From positions 1-45,031 of the forward strand of contig CAMXIF010000026.1 in assembly GCA_947243845.1 (NCBI GenBank): a stretch of 45,031 nt of DNA. The letters are read 5' to 3'. Below, in pieces: positions 32,700-41,490 of this stretch. The DNA is from an uncultured bacterium. GTDB lineage: Bacteria; Bacillota; Clostridia; Lachnospirales; Lachnospiraceae. Below the pieces are notes generated by a model. It searched no databases and was not told the DNA's origin. It worked only from the letters and a program-made list of their open reading frames with translations. How positions within the stretch are numbered: position 1 is the first letter of the stretch; every line of letters starts with the position of its first letter. The translations under genes were made by a program, and so were the position numbers.

Positions 32700-34058
32700 A
32701 TGGAAAAGGATATGACCAAAGGAAGCCCTATGAAGCTGATTTTAGGGTTTGCTGTGCCGCTTTTGTTCGGCCTATTGTTTCAGCAGTTCTACAGCATGGT
32801 GGATGCGATCATTGTCGGTCATTACCTGGGGGTAGATGCGTTGGCAGCCGTGGGTGCCACAGGATCCGTGAACTTTTTGATTATCGGATTCTGCATGGGA
32901 GTGTGCAACGGTTTTGCCATTCCTATTGCACAGGAGTTTGGCGCTGCGCATGAGGTAAATCTGCGTAAATATGTGGCTAACAGTGTTTGGCTGTCTGTGA
33001 TATTTGCGGTGGTTGTAACGATTGTGGTTTCCATTCTCTGCCGCCCGATCCTGCAGGTGATGCGGACACCGGCCAATATCATCGATGGCTCATATGACTA
33101 CATAATCATTATCTTTCTGGGGATTCCGGTGGTGTTTCTCTACAATATGACGGCGGCGATTCTTCGTTCCCTGGGAGACAGCAGGACACCGGTCATCTTT
33201 TTGGTGATGGCGGCGCTTTTAAACATCTTTCTGGATCTTTTGTGTATCATTGTCTTTCAAATGGGAGTGTCCGGCGCGGCGATTGCCACAGTGGTATCCC
33301 AGGCGATTGCGGGATTTTGCTGTCTGCTTTATATGTGGAAGAAGTTTTCGATTCTGAAACTGTCGGAGGAAGAGCGCAGATGGAATTGGGATTATGCTGC
33401 TAAACTTTGTAATATGGGGATTCCCATGGGATTACAGTACTCCATCACCGCAATCGGCAGTGTGGTGTTACAGAGCGCCGTGAATGGAATTGGTTCGGAT
33501 GCGGTGGCGGCAGTTACGGCAGGTGGTAAGCTGGGAATGCTTCTTATGTGTCCTTTTGATGCCATGGGTTCCACGATGGCGACTTATGGCGGGCAGAATG
33601 TAGGTGCAGGTAATCTGAAACGTGTAGATCAGGGGCTGAAATCGTGCTGTCTGCTGGGGCTTATCTATTCTGTAGCAGCCCTGTTCATTGTACATGTGGT
33701 GGGCAGACAGATGCTGTTGCTGTTCCTGGATGCCGGCGAGAGCGGTATTTTGGAGAATGCCTATTCGTTTATATGTACGAATATATTGTTCTACTTTTGG
33801 CTGGCGCTGGTGAATATTATCCGTTTTCTCATTCAGGGTATGGGCTTTAGCAAACTGGCTGTCTTTGCAGGTGCTTTTGAGATGCTGGCCAGAGGATTGG
33901 CGGGATTTTTGTTGGTGCCCCATTTTGGATTCCAAGCCGTATTGTATGCGAATCCGCTGGCATGGATTTTTGCGGATATTTTCCTGATTCCGGCCTTTTT
34001 CTATGTACGTAAGATAATGGCGGGTATACTGGACAGACAGAAAGGACAGCAGGCATGA
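32700..34058 (+). CDS. MATE-family efflux transporter
   Basis: The 452-residue twelve-segment membrane protein is preceded by GGGGAGGAAAATT. KGSPMKLILGFAVPLLFGLLFQQFYSMVDAI and GHYLGVDALAAVGATGSVNFLI are classic MATE signatures. The second half repeats with GIPMGLQYSITAIGSVVLQSAVN. The stop overlaps the DUF4422 glycosyltransferase start (ATGA), indicating co-translation. The coupling raises the possibility that the exporter carries something the transferase modifies; that is inference only. Confidence 0.92.
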   Translation: MEKDMTKGSPMKLILGFAVPLLFGLLFQQFYSMVDAIIVGHYLGVDALAAVGATGSVNFLIIGFCMGVCNGFAIPIAQEFGAAHEVNLRKYVANSVWLSVIFAVVVTIVVSILCRPILQVMRTPANIIDGSYDYIIIIFLGIPVVFLYNMTAAILRSLGDSRTPVIFLVMAALLNIFLDLLCIIVFQMGVSGAAIATVVSQAIAGFCCLLYMWKKFSILKLSEEERRWNWDYAAKLCNMGIPMGLQYSITAIGSVVLQSAVNGIGSDAVAAVTAGGKLGMLLMCPFDAMGSTMATYGGQNVGAGNLKRVDQGLKSCCLLGLIYSVAALFIVHVVGRQMLLLFLDAGESGILENAYSFICTNILFYFWLALVNIIRFLIQGMGFSKLAVFAGAFEMLARGLAGFLLVPHFGFQAVLYANPLAWIFADIFLIPAFFYVRKIMAGILDRQKGQQA

Positions 34059-35167
34059 GTGTGACCATATTTACCCTGACACATAAGAAATTTCCGACAC
34101 CGGGAGACCCTGTCTATGTTCCGCTTCAGGTAGGGCGGGCCAGAGCGAAGGATCTTGGTTACATAGGAGATGACACGGGTGTCAGTATTTCTGCGAAGAA
34201 TTGCTACTATGGGGAACTGACAGGCGTATATTGGATATGGAAAAATATCCGCACATCTGACTATGTGGGAATCTGCCATTACCGGAGGTATTTCTGTACG
34301 GAGGAAGGACGGATTCTGACGGGGACAGAGTATGAGAAAATCCTGTCGGAGTATGATATTATCACCTCCAAGAAACTGAAACTCAACTATTCCTACTATA
34401 AGGGATATGCGGGCAACCATAATATCGGGGATCTGGATATTGTGGGCGAAATCCTGCAACAAATGTATCCGGATTATTATGAGGTGTTTATGCGCCTGGT
34501 ACATGATAAAGGGACTTATTTTGGCAATATGATGGTCTGTACGAAGGCACTTTATGACGAGTACTGCCAGTGGCTTTTCTCCATTTTTGAGAAGGCGGAG
34601 GAGAAGATAGATGCTTCCGGCTATGATGATTATCATAAGCGTGTATATGGTTTTATCTCAGAATTTCTTCTCTATGTGTGGGTACAGGCCAGGGGCTTGA
34701 AGGTCTATGAGTGTAAGGTGGGCATGACAGATGAAAAGCGGGAGACCGCAGAGATCAAAGAACATCTGGCGGCTTTTTTTGCAAAAAAGGATATTGCCGG
34801 CGCGAAGAACTATATTTTGACATGCCTTGAAAAGCGGCCGGATGTGTTGATGGAAGCCTCTGACATTACGGGAGAGTTAAAACTGTCTATGCAGGTAATT
34901 GCAGTATGCGAATTGGAACAGGAGGCTTACGGCAGCAGTACCATTGACCGGATACAGGTATTTGGAGCATTGATGGAACACTTCCGAAAACTAAATGATT
35001 TGATCATTGCTTTCCAAAATGGAGAATCTGATAAATTCTCTCCCTCCGAAGTAGAGTTTTATCTTCAAAATGCCGAGATTACGGAGATTGCACTGGAGGC
35101 ATCGGCAAGGTTATTCTGTACACCGCAGGAGGCGCATAAGGTTGCGCAGGCAATCAGGGTTTTTTAG
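34055..35167 (+). CDS. DUF4422 family glycosyltransferase-like protein
   Basis: The protein has 370 residues. The first 215 are a DUF4422 domain: IFTLTHKKF, DTGVSISAKNCYYGELTGVY, WKNIRTSDYVGICHYRRYF, LSEYDIITSKK, and GNMMVCTKALYDEYCQWLF. DUF4422 proteins are usually found in capsule or cell-surface polysaccharide clusters and are treated as glycosyltransferases. The C-terminal ~150 residues are a helical extension (EIKEHLAAFFAKKDIAGAKNYILTCL) of unknown role. The start overlaps the MATE stop by 4 bases. No other polysaccharide genes lie nearby, which is unusual for the family. Confidence 0.82.
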   Translation: MSVTIFTLTHKKFPTPGDPVYVPLQVGRARAKDLGYIGDDTGVSISAKNCYYGELTGVYWIWKNIRTSDYVGICHYRRYFCTEEGRILTGTEYEKILSEYDIITSKKLKLNYSYYKGYAGNHNIGDLDIVGEILQQMYPDYYEVFMRLVHDKGTYFGNMMVCTKALYDEYCQWLFSIFEKAEEKIDASGYDDYHKRVYGFISEFLLYVWVQARGLKVYECKVGMTDEKRETAEIKEHLAAFFAKKDIAGAKNYILTCLEKRPDVLMEASDITGELKLSMQVIAVCELEQEAYGSSTIDRIQVFGALMEHFRKLNDLIIAFQNGESDKFSPSEVEFYLQNAEITEIALEASARLFCTPQEAHKVAQAIRVF

Positions 35168-35177
35168 TGATTATTTA

Positions 35178-35206
35178 CTTGACAACTTGGCATATCCTAT
35201 CTATAA
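35178..35206 (+). promoter_or_regulatory. Perfect consensus sigma-70 promoter
   Basis: TTGACA (35178-35183), a 17-base spacer and TATAAT (35201-35206): an exact match to the bacterial consensus. The transcript would start near 35213, leaving an untranslated leader of about 236 bases before the Rpn-family gene. Confidence 0.8.
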
Positions 35207-35281
35207 TACAAGGCAAAGCATAACAATTTCTAGATAACAATAATGTGTCAAATCAAACATTCTTACTTTTCAGAAAATCTA

Positions 35282-35316
35282 TGCTTTTAAATTCAAACCA
35301 ATTATATTTAAAAGCA
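35282..35316 (+). other. Leader hairpin upstream of the Rpn-family gene
   Basis: TGCTTTTAAAT (35282-35292) pairs perfectly with ATTTAAAAGCA (35306-35316) around a 13-base loop. It lies in the long leader of the consensus promoter. It is not followed by a T-run, so not an obvious terminator. Confidence 0.5.
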
Positions 35317-35448
35317 GGAGATTCTGAGACGGGCGGTTTTTCAGTAACAGGCTTGGTTCATTTTCAGGTAGATATATGAAAGTGCCGAAGGCAGTTCTAC
35401 TCTGACGGAAATGCATCCATTACATTTTCTCCTGCGGATGGGAGGAAA

Positions 35449-36318
35449 ATGGAGAAGATTTCATTAAAGGCAGACTATGCTTTCAAGGAGCTGTTTGCCC
35501 ACGAAAAAGTCAGGAAACAGTTTTTGAGTGATGTGCTGGGGATTCCTTTAGCACAGATTCGATCGGTGCGGATGGCGAATCCTTTCCTGCGGAAGGCATT
35601 CCGGAGACAAAAACAGGGAATCATGGATATTGCTCTGGTGCTAAATGACAGCACCAAGATTGATATCGAGATGCAGGTGTACAGGCAGAAACACTATGCC
35701 CAAAGGAAACTGTACTATCTGGCCAGAATGTACACAGATGACCTGAAGGTCGGGGAAAAATACAGGAAGTTGCATCGATGTATCAGTATTAGTCTGGTGG
35801 ATTTTGAACTCTTATCGGATACGGAGAAATATCATAGTGTCTACCTTTTGCGTGATGAAGCAGGCAGAGAACTGACGGATCTGTGGGAGATACATATCAT
35901 CGAACTGGGGAAGGAATTGACCGGCAGTAGGGTAGATGACTGGATTCGGTTATTCAATGCGACCAGCCAGGAAGAGGTTGATCAGATCGCAGAGCAGAAT
36001 GGGAGGATGAGAGAAGTGGCAGAGGTGGTAAGACAGATGGGACTGATAAAGACAATCAGATGGTTCTATGATGGATACTGGAGGGCAAAAAGGGATCGCT
36101 GGGATGAGGATGAGTATGTGCGTGATGAAGGAAAAGCCGAAGGCAGATCAGAAGATATCCTGCATCTACTGAAGAATACGGGCGAAGACGAGGCACTGCC
36201 GGAGAGTCTGATACAGAAAATAAAATCCGAAAGAGATGAAGAAACATTGAAAAGATGGCTTTTGTCAGCTGCCAGGGCGAAGTCTGTGGAGCAGTTCAGG
36301 AAGCAGGAGGATTTGTAG
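35449..36318 (+). CDS. Rpn-family PD-(D/E)XK nuclease/transposase-like protein
   Basis: The 289-residue protein has GGATGGGAGGAAA before the ATG. The N-terminal ~220 residues match the Rpn/TIGR01784 family: LKADYAFKELFAHEKVRKQFLSDVLG, then the nuclease core MDIALVLND and KIDIEMQV (D, then E-x-Q in place of E-x-K), YLARMYTDDLKVGEKYRKL, and the EVDQIAEQNGRMREV helix. The C-terminal tail is charged and coiled. Such proteins promote recombination in E. coli (RpnA) and are scattered, often mobile, genes in Firmicutes. It is driven by its own consensus promoter and closed by a strong terminator, as an isolated unit. Confidence 0.87.
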   Translation: MEKISLKADYAFKELFAHEKVRKQFLSDVLGIPLAQIRSVRMANPFLRKAFRRQKQGIMDIALVLNDSTKIDIEMQVYRQKHYAQRKLYYLARMYTDDLKVGEKYRKLHRCISISLVDFELLSDTEKYHSVYLLRDEAGRELTDLWEIHIIELGKELTGSRVDDWIRLFNATSQEEVDQIAEQNGRMREVAEVVRQMGLIKTIRWFYDGYWRAKRDRWDEDEYVRDEGKAEGRSEDILHLLKNTGEDEALPESLIQKIKSERDEETLKRWLLSAARAKSVEQFRKQEDL

Positions 36319-36377
36319 AGAAAGTCATTGAGCCGATTTTGTCTGAACGGGTTGTCAGGTAATAGGGAAGAAGAACC

Positions 36378-36421
36378 AAGAGCGCATGATAAGAGGAAAC
36401 TTATTATCATGCGCTCTTTAT
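36378..36421. terminator. Strong hairpin terminator after the Rpn-family gene
   Basis: A perfect 15-bp stem (AAGAGCGCATGATAA at 36378-36392 with its complement at 36404-36418) with an 11-base loop, followed by TATA. The arms end in AA/TT, so it may work weakly in both directions. Confidence 0.8.
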
Positions 36422-36613
36422 ATTGTGCGCCTGGCGGCGCACGTCCTTATTAGTTCAATAGCAATCGACTCCAATTCGGTCACAAGTCAGTCACTTTGAA
36501 AATTTCATGACAAGATTTCGGTAATTTATTACATTTTTTCGTGGATATGAAACTTTTTTAGGGTGTTGTTCGTATTATCAACAAACGGATTTTAATAATA
36601 TGGAGGAAACAAA
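36422..36613. other. Intergenic region with a small GC-rich hairpin
   Basis: GTGCGCC (36425-36431) pairs with GGCGCAC (36436-36442) around TGGC. The rest is AT-rich. GAAA then 15 bases then TTCGGTAA at about 36507-36533 distantly resembles a sigma-28-type promoter, but the match is poor. GGAGG precedes the next gene by 7 bases. Confidence 0.35.
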
Positions 36614-37285
36614 ATGAGCATCAGTGGAATTGGATATCATCATTATCAAAACAAGGTGGATGCAGGCAGGTATCATAATGACAAAGCGGGTTCCTATCCA
36701 TATCAAAATGATACGCAGGGATGGATGGATCTGCAAAGAAGGAGACAAAATGCCAGCCCACAGGATATCTATGAGGCTTGTAAAAGCATGACTGCCTATG
36801 CAGAACGTACAATCAGCAAAGAAGAGGATTCCGTATCAGGCAAAGATGGCCTGCAGACGTGGTATGGTGGTAAGACTTTAGAAGAATGGTCTCAAACTGA
36901 CCCCAAATATACAGATGCAAAGACCGGGTTTTCCTGGTATGTCAGGGATGGGAAACATCCCTATATGACTGGGGAGGATGCGGAGAAATTCAAGGAGATG
37001 TGCAGGGAGACGGGAGAATCCTGGCTGAAAAAATTTGCAGAAATGACGGGCACGATACAATATCTTGACGATAATACCACCGCTTTTGTAGGGACCAATG
37101 GCACAGTCATCAAATCAAAAGACGGAAAGGAACTGTTTGTTGATACTTCTGCACTTTCCTACGATATGATCATGAACCTGTTCAAAAATCTCTCAAAGGG
37201 CGGGAACTATTTCGACAGCGGATACTGGCAGGAACATATACGGAAGGCACAGACTTCTGTCAAAGAGGTGTTGGAAGAAAATTAA
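36614..37285 (+). CDS. Unknown protein with MSISGIGYHH N-terminus
   Basis: The protein has 223 residues, no signal peptide and no membrane segment. It opens with MSISGIGYHHYQNK, followed by a polar, glycine- and asparagine-rich stretch. The region LQTWYGGKTLEEWSQTDPKY, TGFSWYVRDGKHPYMTGEDAEKF and the C-terminal FVGTNGTVIKSKDGKELFVDTSAL form a folded part that I do not recognise. The short N-terminal signature is shared with the gene at 38342-38854. Similar MS-I-N/S-GI openings occur in numerous small Lachnospiraceae proteins of unknown function; the fold or export route is not known to me. The ribosome site is GGAGGAAACAAA. Confidence 0.7.
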   Translation: MSISGIGYHHYQNKVDAGRYHNDKAGSYPYQNDTQGWMDLQRRRQNASPQDIYEACKSMTAYAERTISKEEDSVSGKDGLQTWYGGKTLEEWSQTDPKYTDAKTGFSWYVRDGKHPYMTGEDAEKFKEMCRETGESWLKKFAEMTGTIQYLDDNTTAFVGTNGTVIKSKDGKELFVDTSALSYDMIMNLFKNLSKGGNYFDSGYWQEHIRKAQTSVKEVLEEN

Positions 37286-37303
37286 TGGAAATGAGGCGGC
37301 AGC

Positions 37304-38278
37304 TTGGAACTGACAGATTTCTTACTACGAACAGATAGGGTACCCATCCTGGATTACATGGGCGTGCAGATTGATGAGGTGGCGCTTCCGGAGAGGATTA
37401 CACCGGTACCGCGGAGAAGGTGCGGAATTTCGGAAAATCATATTTATTATAAGGGAGCGGGTATCATCTATCAGGGGCATTACGTCAATAAGCCGGATGC
37501 GTCCATGATATGTGTTTCTGAGAATCCCATTGCCTATCAGCGTTACAGCGTAGCATATCCCCTCCTGTATCAGAAGTATGGTATTTTCACCTTCTGTCAT
37601 CAGCCGGTTTTCAGTGACTATGAAGGCGGGTGCGGACCAAAGGAACAGAATCTGCTGGTGATGCAGGAGAAATTCATGCGGTCAGCGATTGAAGAAATCG
37701 TGGATGTGATGGAGGTACCTTTGGAGGGGCATCAGATTTATGCGTTTCGTTTAAAGCAGATGCGGGGCTCTTATAAGGATACGATTGCACTGATGGAATA
37801 TATTCTTTGTGAAAACTTTAACAGCGCCTGGGATAAAAATCTATGGGCGGACGTCATGTGTTATGGTTATGTGCGCGATCTGGCTGATTGGTTTATCTCT
37901 GACAGGCCGGTCCATAAGCTGGGCACCATATATGGATTGTTACATTCTATTATGAAGGCCGATTAATACTTATATGAAGATATTGTCCGGGAAACTGTGG
38001 GGCTGGAACAGCTGGGAGATATCTATACGCCGTACATAGCTGCCAGGATTGTAGAACGGTATGTTCCCGGAAGTCTGGGAGGGCTTTCTTTGGAACATAT
38101 CACCCCGGAACTCATGGGAGAGTTGTGGAAGATGATTTACAGCGGTAAAGCCTGTTGTCATCTGGAAAGGGAAGACGACTGGGCACATATCCGGGCGGGT
38201 TTTTTGCAGGAGATTCCCCGGCAGACTGCCATGGTAAGGCAGGAGATGAAATTGCATGGAATAGTACCCGTTTCATAG
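37304..38278 (+). pseudogene. Unknown gene interrupted by an in-frame stop
   Basis: Two reading pieces in the same frame are separated by one TAA at 37964-37966: 220 codons ending SIMKAD, then 10 codons (YLYEDIVRET) running without a break into VGLEQLGDIYTPYIAARIVERYVPG and on to 38278. Joined, they make a protein of about 324 residues. The parts read smoothly (FCHQPVFSDYEGGCGPKEQN, YAFRLKQMRGSY, then ELWKMIYSGKACCHLERED), so a point mutation to TAA (for example CAA or GAA) is the simplest cause. The start is TTG 37304 with GAGGCGG upstream, 18 bases after the previous gene. The family is not recognised; the proteins look cytosolic. The fragments might still be made separately. Confidence 0.75.
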
Positions 38279-38341
38279 GAAGTGCAATGAACGTATACAG
38301 ATATTTTTAAATAAAGGGTCACATAATAAGGAGGAAATAGA

Positions 38342-38854
38342 ATGAGCGTAAATGGAATCACATCAACAGGCGTAATCCCTGGCTATGAATCTGGTAAAAC
38401 ACAGAAATATCAGCAGGAGAAAACACCGGATTTTATAAAGGCATTGACAGCATCTGAGGAAAAGACTAAGGATACAACGGATAGAATAGATTATGCCGAA
38501 CAGGCCCTTGAAACGGTTGGCCCTAACGCCCCTGAGAGCGTGAAAAGGGCATGGATGGAAGCGGCTAGGGAAGTGGGCGCCAACGGTCTTGGGGTAAAAT
38601 CCAACGGGATGCTCGGCCATATTTCCCAGATGATGGTACAGCGGCTGACAAACCGGATGCAGGGAAGACCCAATCCGGATGATATTCTGGGAAGCAGTGT
38701 GTCATCAGCGATTGCCGCAGTCAGAAGAGCCATCTATGATATGGATAATCCGCTTCGTCCAAGAGGCGCCCAAAGTATCGAGGTACAGCGGCTTAAGATG
38801 CAGGAGAGGCAGTTTTATCAGGCTTTTCTTGATAAGTTGCAGTGCCTGGAATAA
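38342..38854 (+). CDS. Unknown protein with MSVNGITSTG N-terminus
   Basis: The 170-residue protein is preceded by a strong AAGGAGGAAATAGA. It opens with MSVNGITSTGVIPGYESGK, a disordered linker (KTQKYQQEKTP), then helices (DFIKALTASEEKTKDTTDRIDYAEQAL) and a conserved-looking core (AAREVGANGLGVKSNGMLGH, VQRLTNRMQGRPNPDDILGS, SAIAAVRRAIYDMDNPLRP). The N-terminus resembles that of the protein at 36614-37285. No signal peptide, no membrane segment and no known domain. The two flank the interrupted gene and may form one functional group. Confidence 0.7.
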   Translation: MSVNGITSTGVIPGYESGKTQKYQQEKTPDFIKALTASEEKTKDTTDRIDYAEQALETVGPNAPESVKRAWMEAAREVGANGLGVKSNGMLGHISQMMVQRLTNRMQGRPNPDDILGSSVSSAIAAVRRAIYDMDNPLRPRGAQSIEVQRLKMQERQFYQAFLDKLQCLE

Positions 38855-38879
38855 ACTATAAGGCCTGAGAAATATTCCA

Positions 38880-38908
38880 TTGAGAGAAAATCCGCTTCGT
38901 GTTAGAAT
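38880..38908 (+). promoter_or_regulatory. Promoter of the UDP-sugar pyrophosphorylase gene
   Basis: TTGAGA (38880-38885), a 17-base spacer and TAGAAT (38903-38908), 35 bases before the ATG at 38944. Confidence 0.6.
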
Positions 38909-38943
38909 AAGAATTATAGAATTGAAGATAAAAGGAGGTTTCT

Positions 38944-40170
38944 ATGGGATATCAAGAGGCATACGATAAGCTGGAAAAATATGGGCAGCAGCACGTATTA
39001 AAATATTATGAGGAACTTAGGAAGGAAGAACAGGAGGCTCTTCTGTGTCAGATAGAGCAGACAGATTTCGAAGTGCTGTCTCTTTGTCAGAAGAAGGAAA
39101 CCCTCAATCCCCGCGGGGAGATTACCCCTATTGGCGTGATGCAGCTTCCGGAGATTGAAGTGAAAAAAGAAGAGTATACGAAGATAGGCCTTGATGCGAT
39201 ACGGGCCGGCAAGGTAGGGGCGGTGCTTCTTGCGGGCGGTATGGGCACAAGGCTTGGTTCTGATGCGCCCAAAGGGGTATACAACATTGGCCTGACGAAA
39301 GAGGTCTTTATCTTCCAGAGGCTGATTGAAAATCTGCTGGATGTGGTGAATCAGGCGGGAGCCTGGATACCGCTCTATGTCATGACCAGTGACAAGAATC
39401 ATGAGACAACGACAGCGTTTTTTAAGGAAAAGGAATATTTTGGCTATAATGCGGATTATGTGACCTTTTTCATGCAGGACATGGCGCCGGCCTCTGACTA
39501 CGAGGGCAAGGTTTATATGGAGGCAAAGAATAAGATATCCACATCTCCCAACGGCAACGGCGGATGGTTCCTCTCCATGATGAAATGGGGCGTGGTAGAT
39601 AAGATCCGTGAGGCCGGTGTGGAATGGCTGAATGTATTTGCTGTGGATAATGTGTTACAGCGCATTGCGGATCCTTGTTTCGTGGGGGCTACCATAGCTA
39701 CAAACAGTGCGGTGGGCGCCAAGGTGGTTAAGAAGAATGCGCCGGACGAAAAAGTGGGCGCCATGTGTTTGGAGGATGGAAAGCCTTCTATCGTGGAATA
39801 CTATGATATGACGGAAGAATTGATGGCGGCGAAGGATGAGAACGGAGAACCGGCTTATAATTTTGGCGTAATCTTGAACTATCTGTTCCGGGAAAAGGAT
39901 TTGGAAGAGATTGTGGCCAAAAAGCTGCCCCTTCATATTGTGGAGAAGAAGATTCCGTTTTTGGATGATAAGGGTGAACTGGTAAAGCCCGAAAAACCTA
40001 ATGGTTATAAATTTGAGCAGTTGGTTTTGGACATGATTCATGAATTGGATTCCTGTCTGCCTTACGAAGTGGTCAGAAATAAGGAATTTGCTCCTATCAA
40101 AAATAAAACAGGGATTGATTCTGTAGAAAGCGCCAGAGAGTTGTGTAAGGAAAATGGCATTGAACTCTGA
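38944..40170 (+). CDS. UDPGP-family UDP-sugar pyrophosphorylase
   Basis: The 408-residue cytoplasmic nucleotidyltransferase belongs to the eukaryote-like UDPGP/UAP family. It would make UDP-N-acetylglucosamine or a related UDP-sugar from UTP and a sugar-1-phosphate. Key motifs are LLAGGMGTRLGSDAPKGVYN (uridine-binding loop) at about 98-117, PLYVMTSDKNHETT, SPNGNGGWFLSMMKWG and WLNVFAVDNVLQRIADPCFVG, and later KKIPFLDDKGELVKPEKPNGYKFEQ. AAAAGGAGGTTTCT precedes the ATG. galE lies 184 bases downstream, so UDP-sugar supply is the common theme. Sugar preference (GlcNAc, GalNAc or Glc) cannot be settled by eye. Confidence 0.9.
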   Translation: MGYQEAYDKLEKYGQQHVLKYYEELRKEEQEALLCQIEQTDFEVLSLCQKKETLNPRGEITPIGVMQLPEIEVKKEEYTKIGLDAIRAGKVGAVLLAGGMGTRLGSDAPKGVYNIGLTKEVFIFQRLIENLLDVVNQAGAWIPLYVMTSDKNHETTTAFFKEKEYFGYNADYVTFFMQDMAPASDYEGKVYMEAKNKISTSPNGNGGWFLSMMKWGVVDKIREAGVEWLNVFAVDNVLQRIADPCFVGATIATNSAVGAKVVKKNAPDEKVGAMCLEDGKPSIVEYYDMTEELMAAKDENGEPAYNFGVILNYLFREKDLEEIVAKKLPLHIVEKKIPFLDDKGELVKPEKPNGYKFEQLVLDMIHELDSCLPYEVVRNKEFAPIKNKTGIDSVESARELCKENGIEL

Positions 40171-40289
40171 TCTGAAGATTCTGATAGGATTTGTCTAAAT
40201 ATAACATTTTGACAGGTTTGAGTAACATTACAATATTGAACTTTATGTAGGAAACGTAGTACACTTGGGATAAGCATAGAAGGTAAATG

Positions 40290-40331
40290 GTTATCGGCTG
40301 TTGGACGACCGATAACATAAATCACATTTTT
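40290..40331 (+). other. Hairpin with downstream T-run before galE (possible attenuator)
   Basis: GTTATCGG (40290-40297) pairs perfectly with CCGATAAC (40309-40316), loop 11 bases. A six-T run follows at about 40325-40331. The gap between stem and T-run is longer than in a classic terminator, so attenuation is only possible. Confidence 0.4.
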
Positions 40332-40354
40332 TAGGAAAGGACAGGTGTATTGAT

Positions 40355-41371
40355 ATGGCAATATTGGTGACAGGCGGTGCAGGATATATTGGTTCCCACA
40401 CAGTGGTAGAATTGCAGAATGCAGGCTATGATGTGGTGGTAGTTGATAATCTGGCAAATTCCAGTGAGAAATCGCTCGCAAGAGTGGAAAAAATAACAGG
40501 AAAACCAGTGAAATTTTACAAGGCGGATATTCTGGACAGAGAAGCCCTTGAAAATGTGTTTGCGCAAGAGCAGATTGATTCCTGCATCCATTTTGCAGGA
40601 TTGAAGGCAGTGGGTGAGTCCGTACAAAAGCCTTGGGAATATTATGAGAACAATATCGCGGGTACCCTTACGCTGGTGGATGTGATGAGAAAACATAATG
40701 TGAAGAACATTATCTTTTCTTCCTCCGCAACGGTGTATGGCGATCCGGCAATCATTCCGATCACAGAGGAGTGCCCGAAGGGACAGTGCACCAATCCTTA
40801 CGGCTGGACCAAATCCATGCTGGAGCAGATTTTGATGGATATCCAGAAAGCGGATACGGAGTGGAACGTAATCCTGCTTCGTTATTTCAATCCGATCGGC
40901 GCGCACAAGAGCGGCACCATCGGAGAGAATCCCAATGGTATTCCCAACAATCTGATGCCCTATATCACGCAGGTGGCTGTGGGCAAACTCAAAGAGCTGG
41001 GTGTTTTCGGCAATGATTATGATACACCGGATGGTACGGGTGTACGCGATTATATCCATGTGGTAGATTTGGCGCTTGGCCATGTGAAGGCGTTGAAGAA
41101 GATTGAGGAGAAAGCAGGACTGTGCATCTACAATCTGGGCACAGGTGTGGGTTACAGTGTGCTTGATATAGTGAAGAATTTTGAGGAAGCGACAGGTGTA
41201 AAGATTCCTTATGTGATCAAAGAAAGACGCGCGGGTGATATCGCTGCCTGTTATTCAAATGCGGATAAGGCGAAGCGGGAGCTTGGCTGGGAGGCACAGT
41301 ATGGTATCAAAGAGATGTGTGCCGATTCCTGGAGATGGCAGAGCAGTAATCCCAATGGGTATGAGGATTAA
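40355..41371 (+). CDS. galE: UDP-glucose 4-epimerase GalE
   Basis: This 338-residue short-chain dehydrogenase-type enzyme interconverts UDP-glucose and UDP-galactose. NAD-binding [14 protein letters not shown] at 6-19, [11 protein letters not shown], the [10 protein letters not shown] loop, [10 protein letters not shown] with the catalytic Ser, [14 protein letters not shown] with catalytic Tyr and Lys, and [13 protein letters not shown] are complete. The length is typical. The preceding hairpin at 40290 may regulate it. A strong terminator follows. Confidence 0.96.
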   Translation: MAILVTGGAGYIGSHTVVELQNAGYDVVVVDNLANSSEKSLARVEKITGKPVKFYKADILDREALENVFAQEQIDSCIHFAGLKAVGESVQKPWEYYENNIAGTLTLVDVMRKHNVKNIIFSSSATVYGDPAIIPITEECPKGQCTNPYGWTKSMLEQILMDIQKADTEWNVILLRYFNPIGAHKSGTIGENPNGIPNNLMPYITQVAVGKLKELGVFGNDYDTPDGTGVRDYIHVVDLALGHVKALKKIEEKAGLCIYNLGTGVGYSVLDIVKNFEEATGVKIPYVIKERRAGDIAACYSNADKAKRELGWEAQYGIKEMCADSWRWQSSNPNGYED

Positions 41372-41446
41372 GGCTAAGAGACTGACAGAGAAACTGCGCG
41401 GCAGATGAAACCGTGACTTCGGTGAATTGAATTAGGAAATGGAAAG

Positions 41447-41489
41447 AGCCCCATATAACCATCCAGGCGGTGGTATACAGGGCTTTTTT
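41447..41489. terminator. Terminator between convergent galE and hemolysin III-like genes
   Basis: AGCCC (41447-41451) pairs with GGGCT (41480-41484) and the inner arms CATATAACCA/TGGTATACAG extend the stem, followed by TTTTT (41485-41489) on the plus strand. It ends galE and may also stop the minus-strand gene. Confidence 0.8.
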
Positions 41490-41490
41490 C

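Noticed and set aside
11402..34058. Recent duplication of MATE genes
   Set aside because: The three MATE proteins share the fold and family motifs but differ throughout; they look like old paralogues, not a recent copy.
40209..40237. TTGACA box upstream of galE
   Set aside because: The nearest -10-like sequence (TACAAT) is 14 bases away, too close; at 17 bases the sequence is AATATT.
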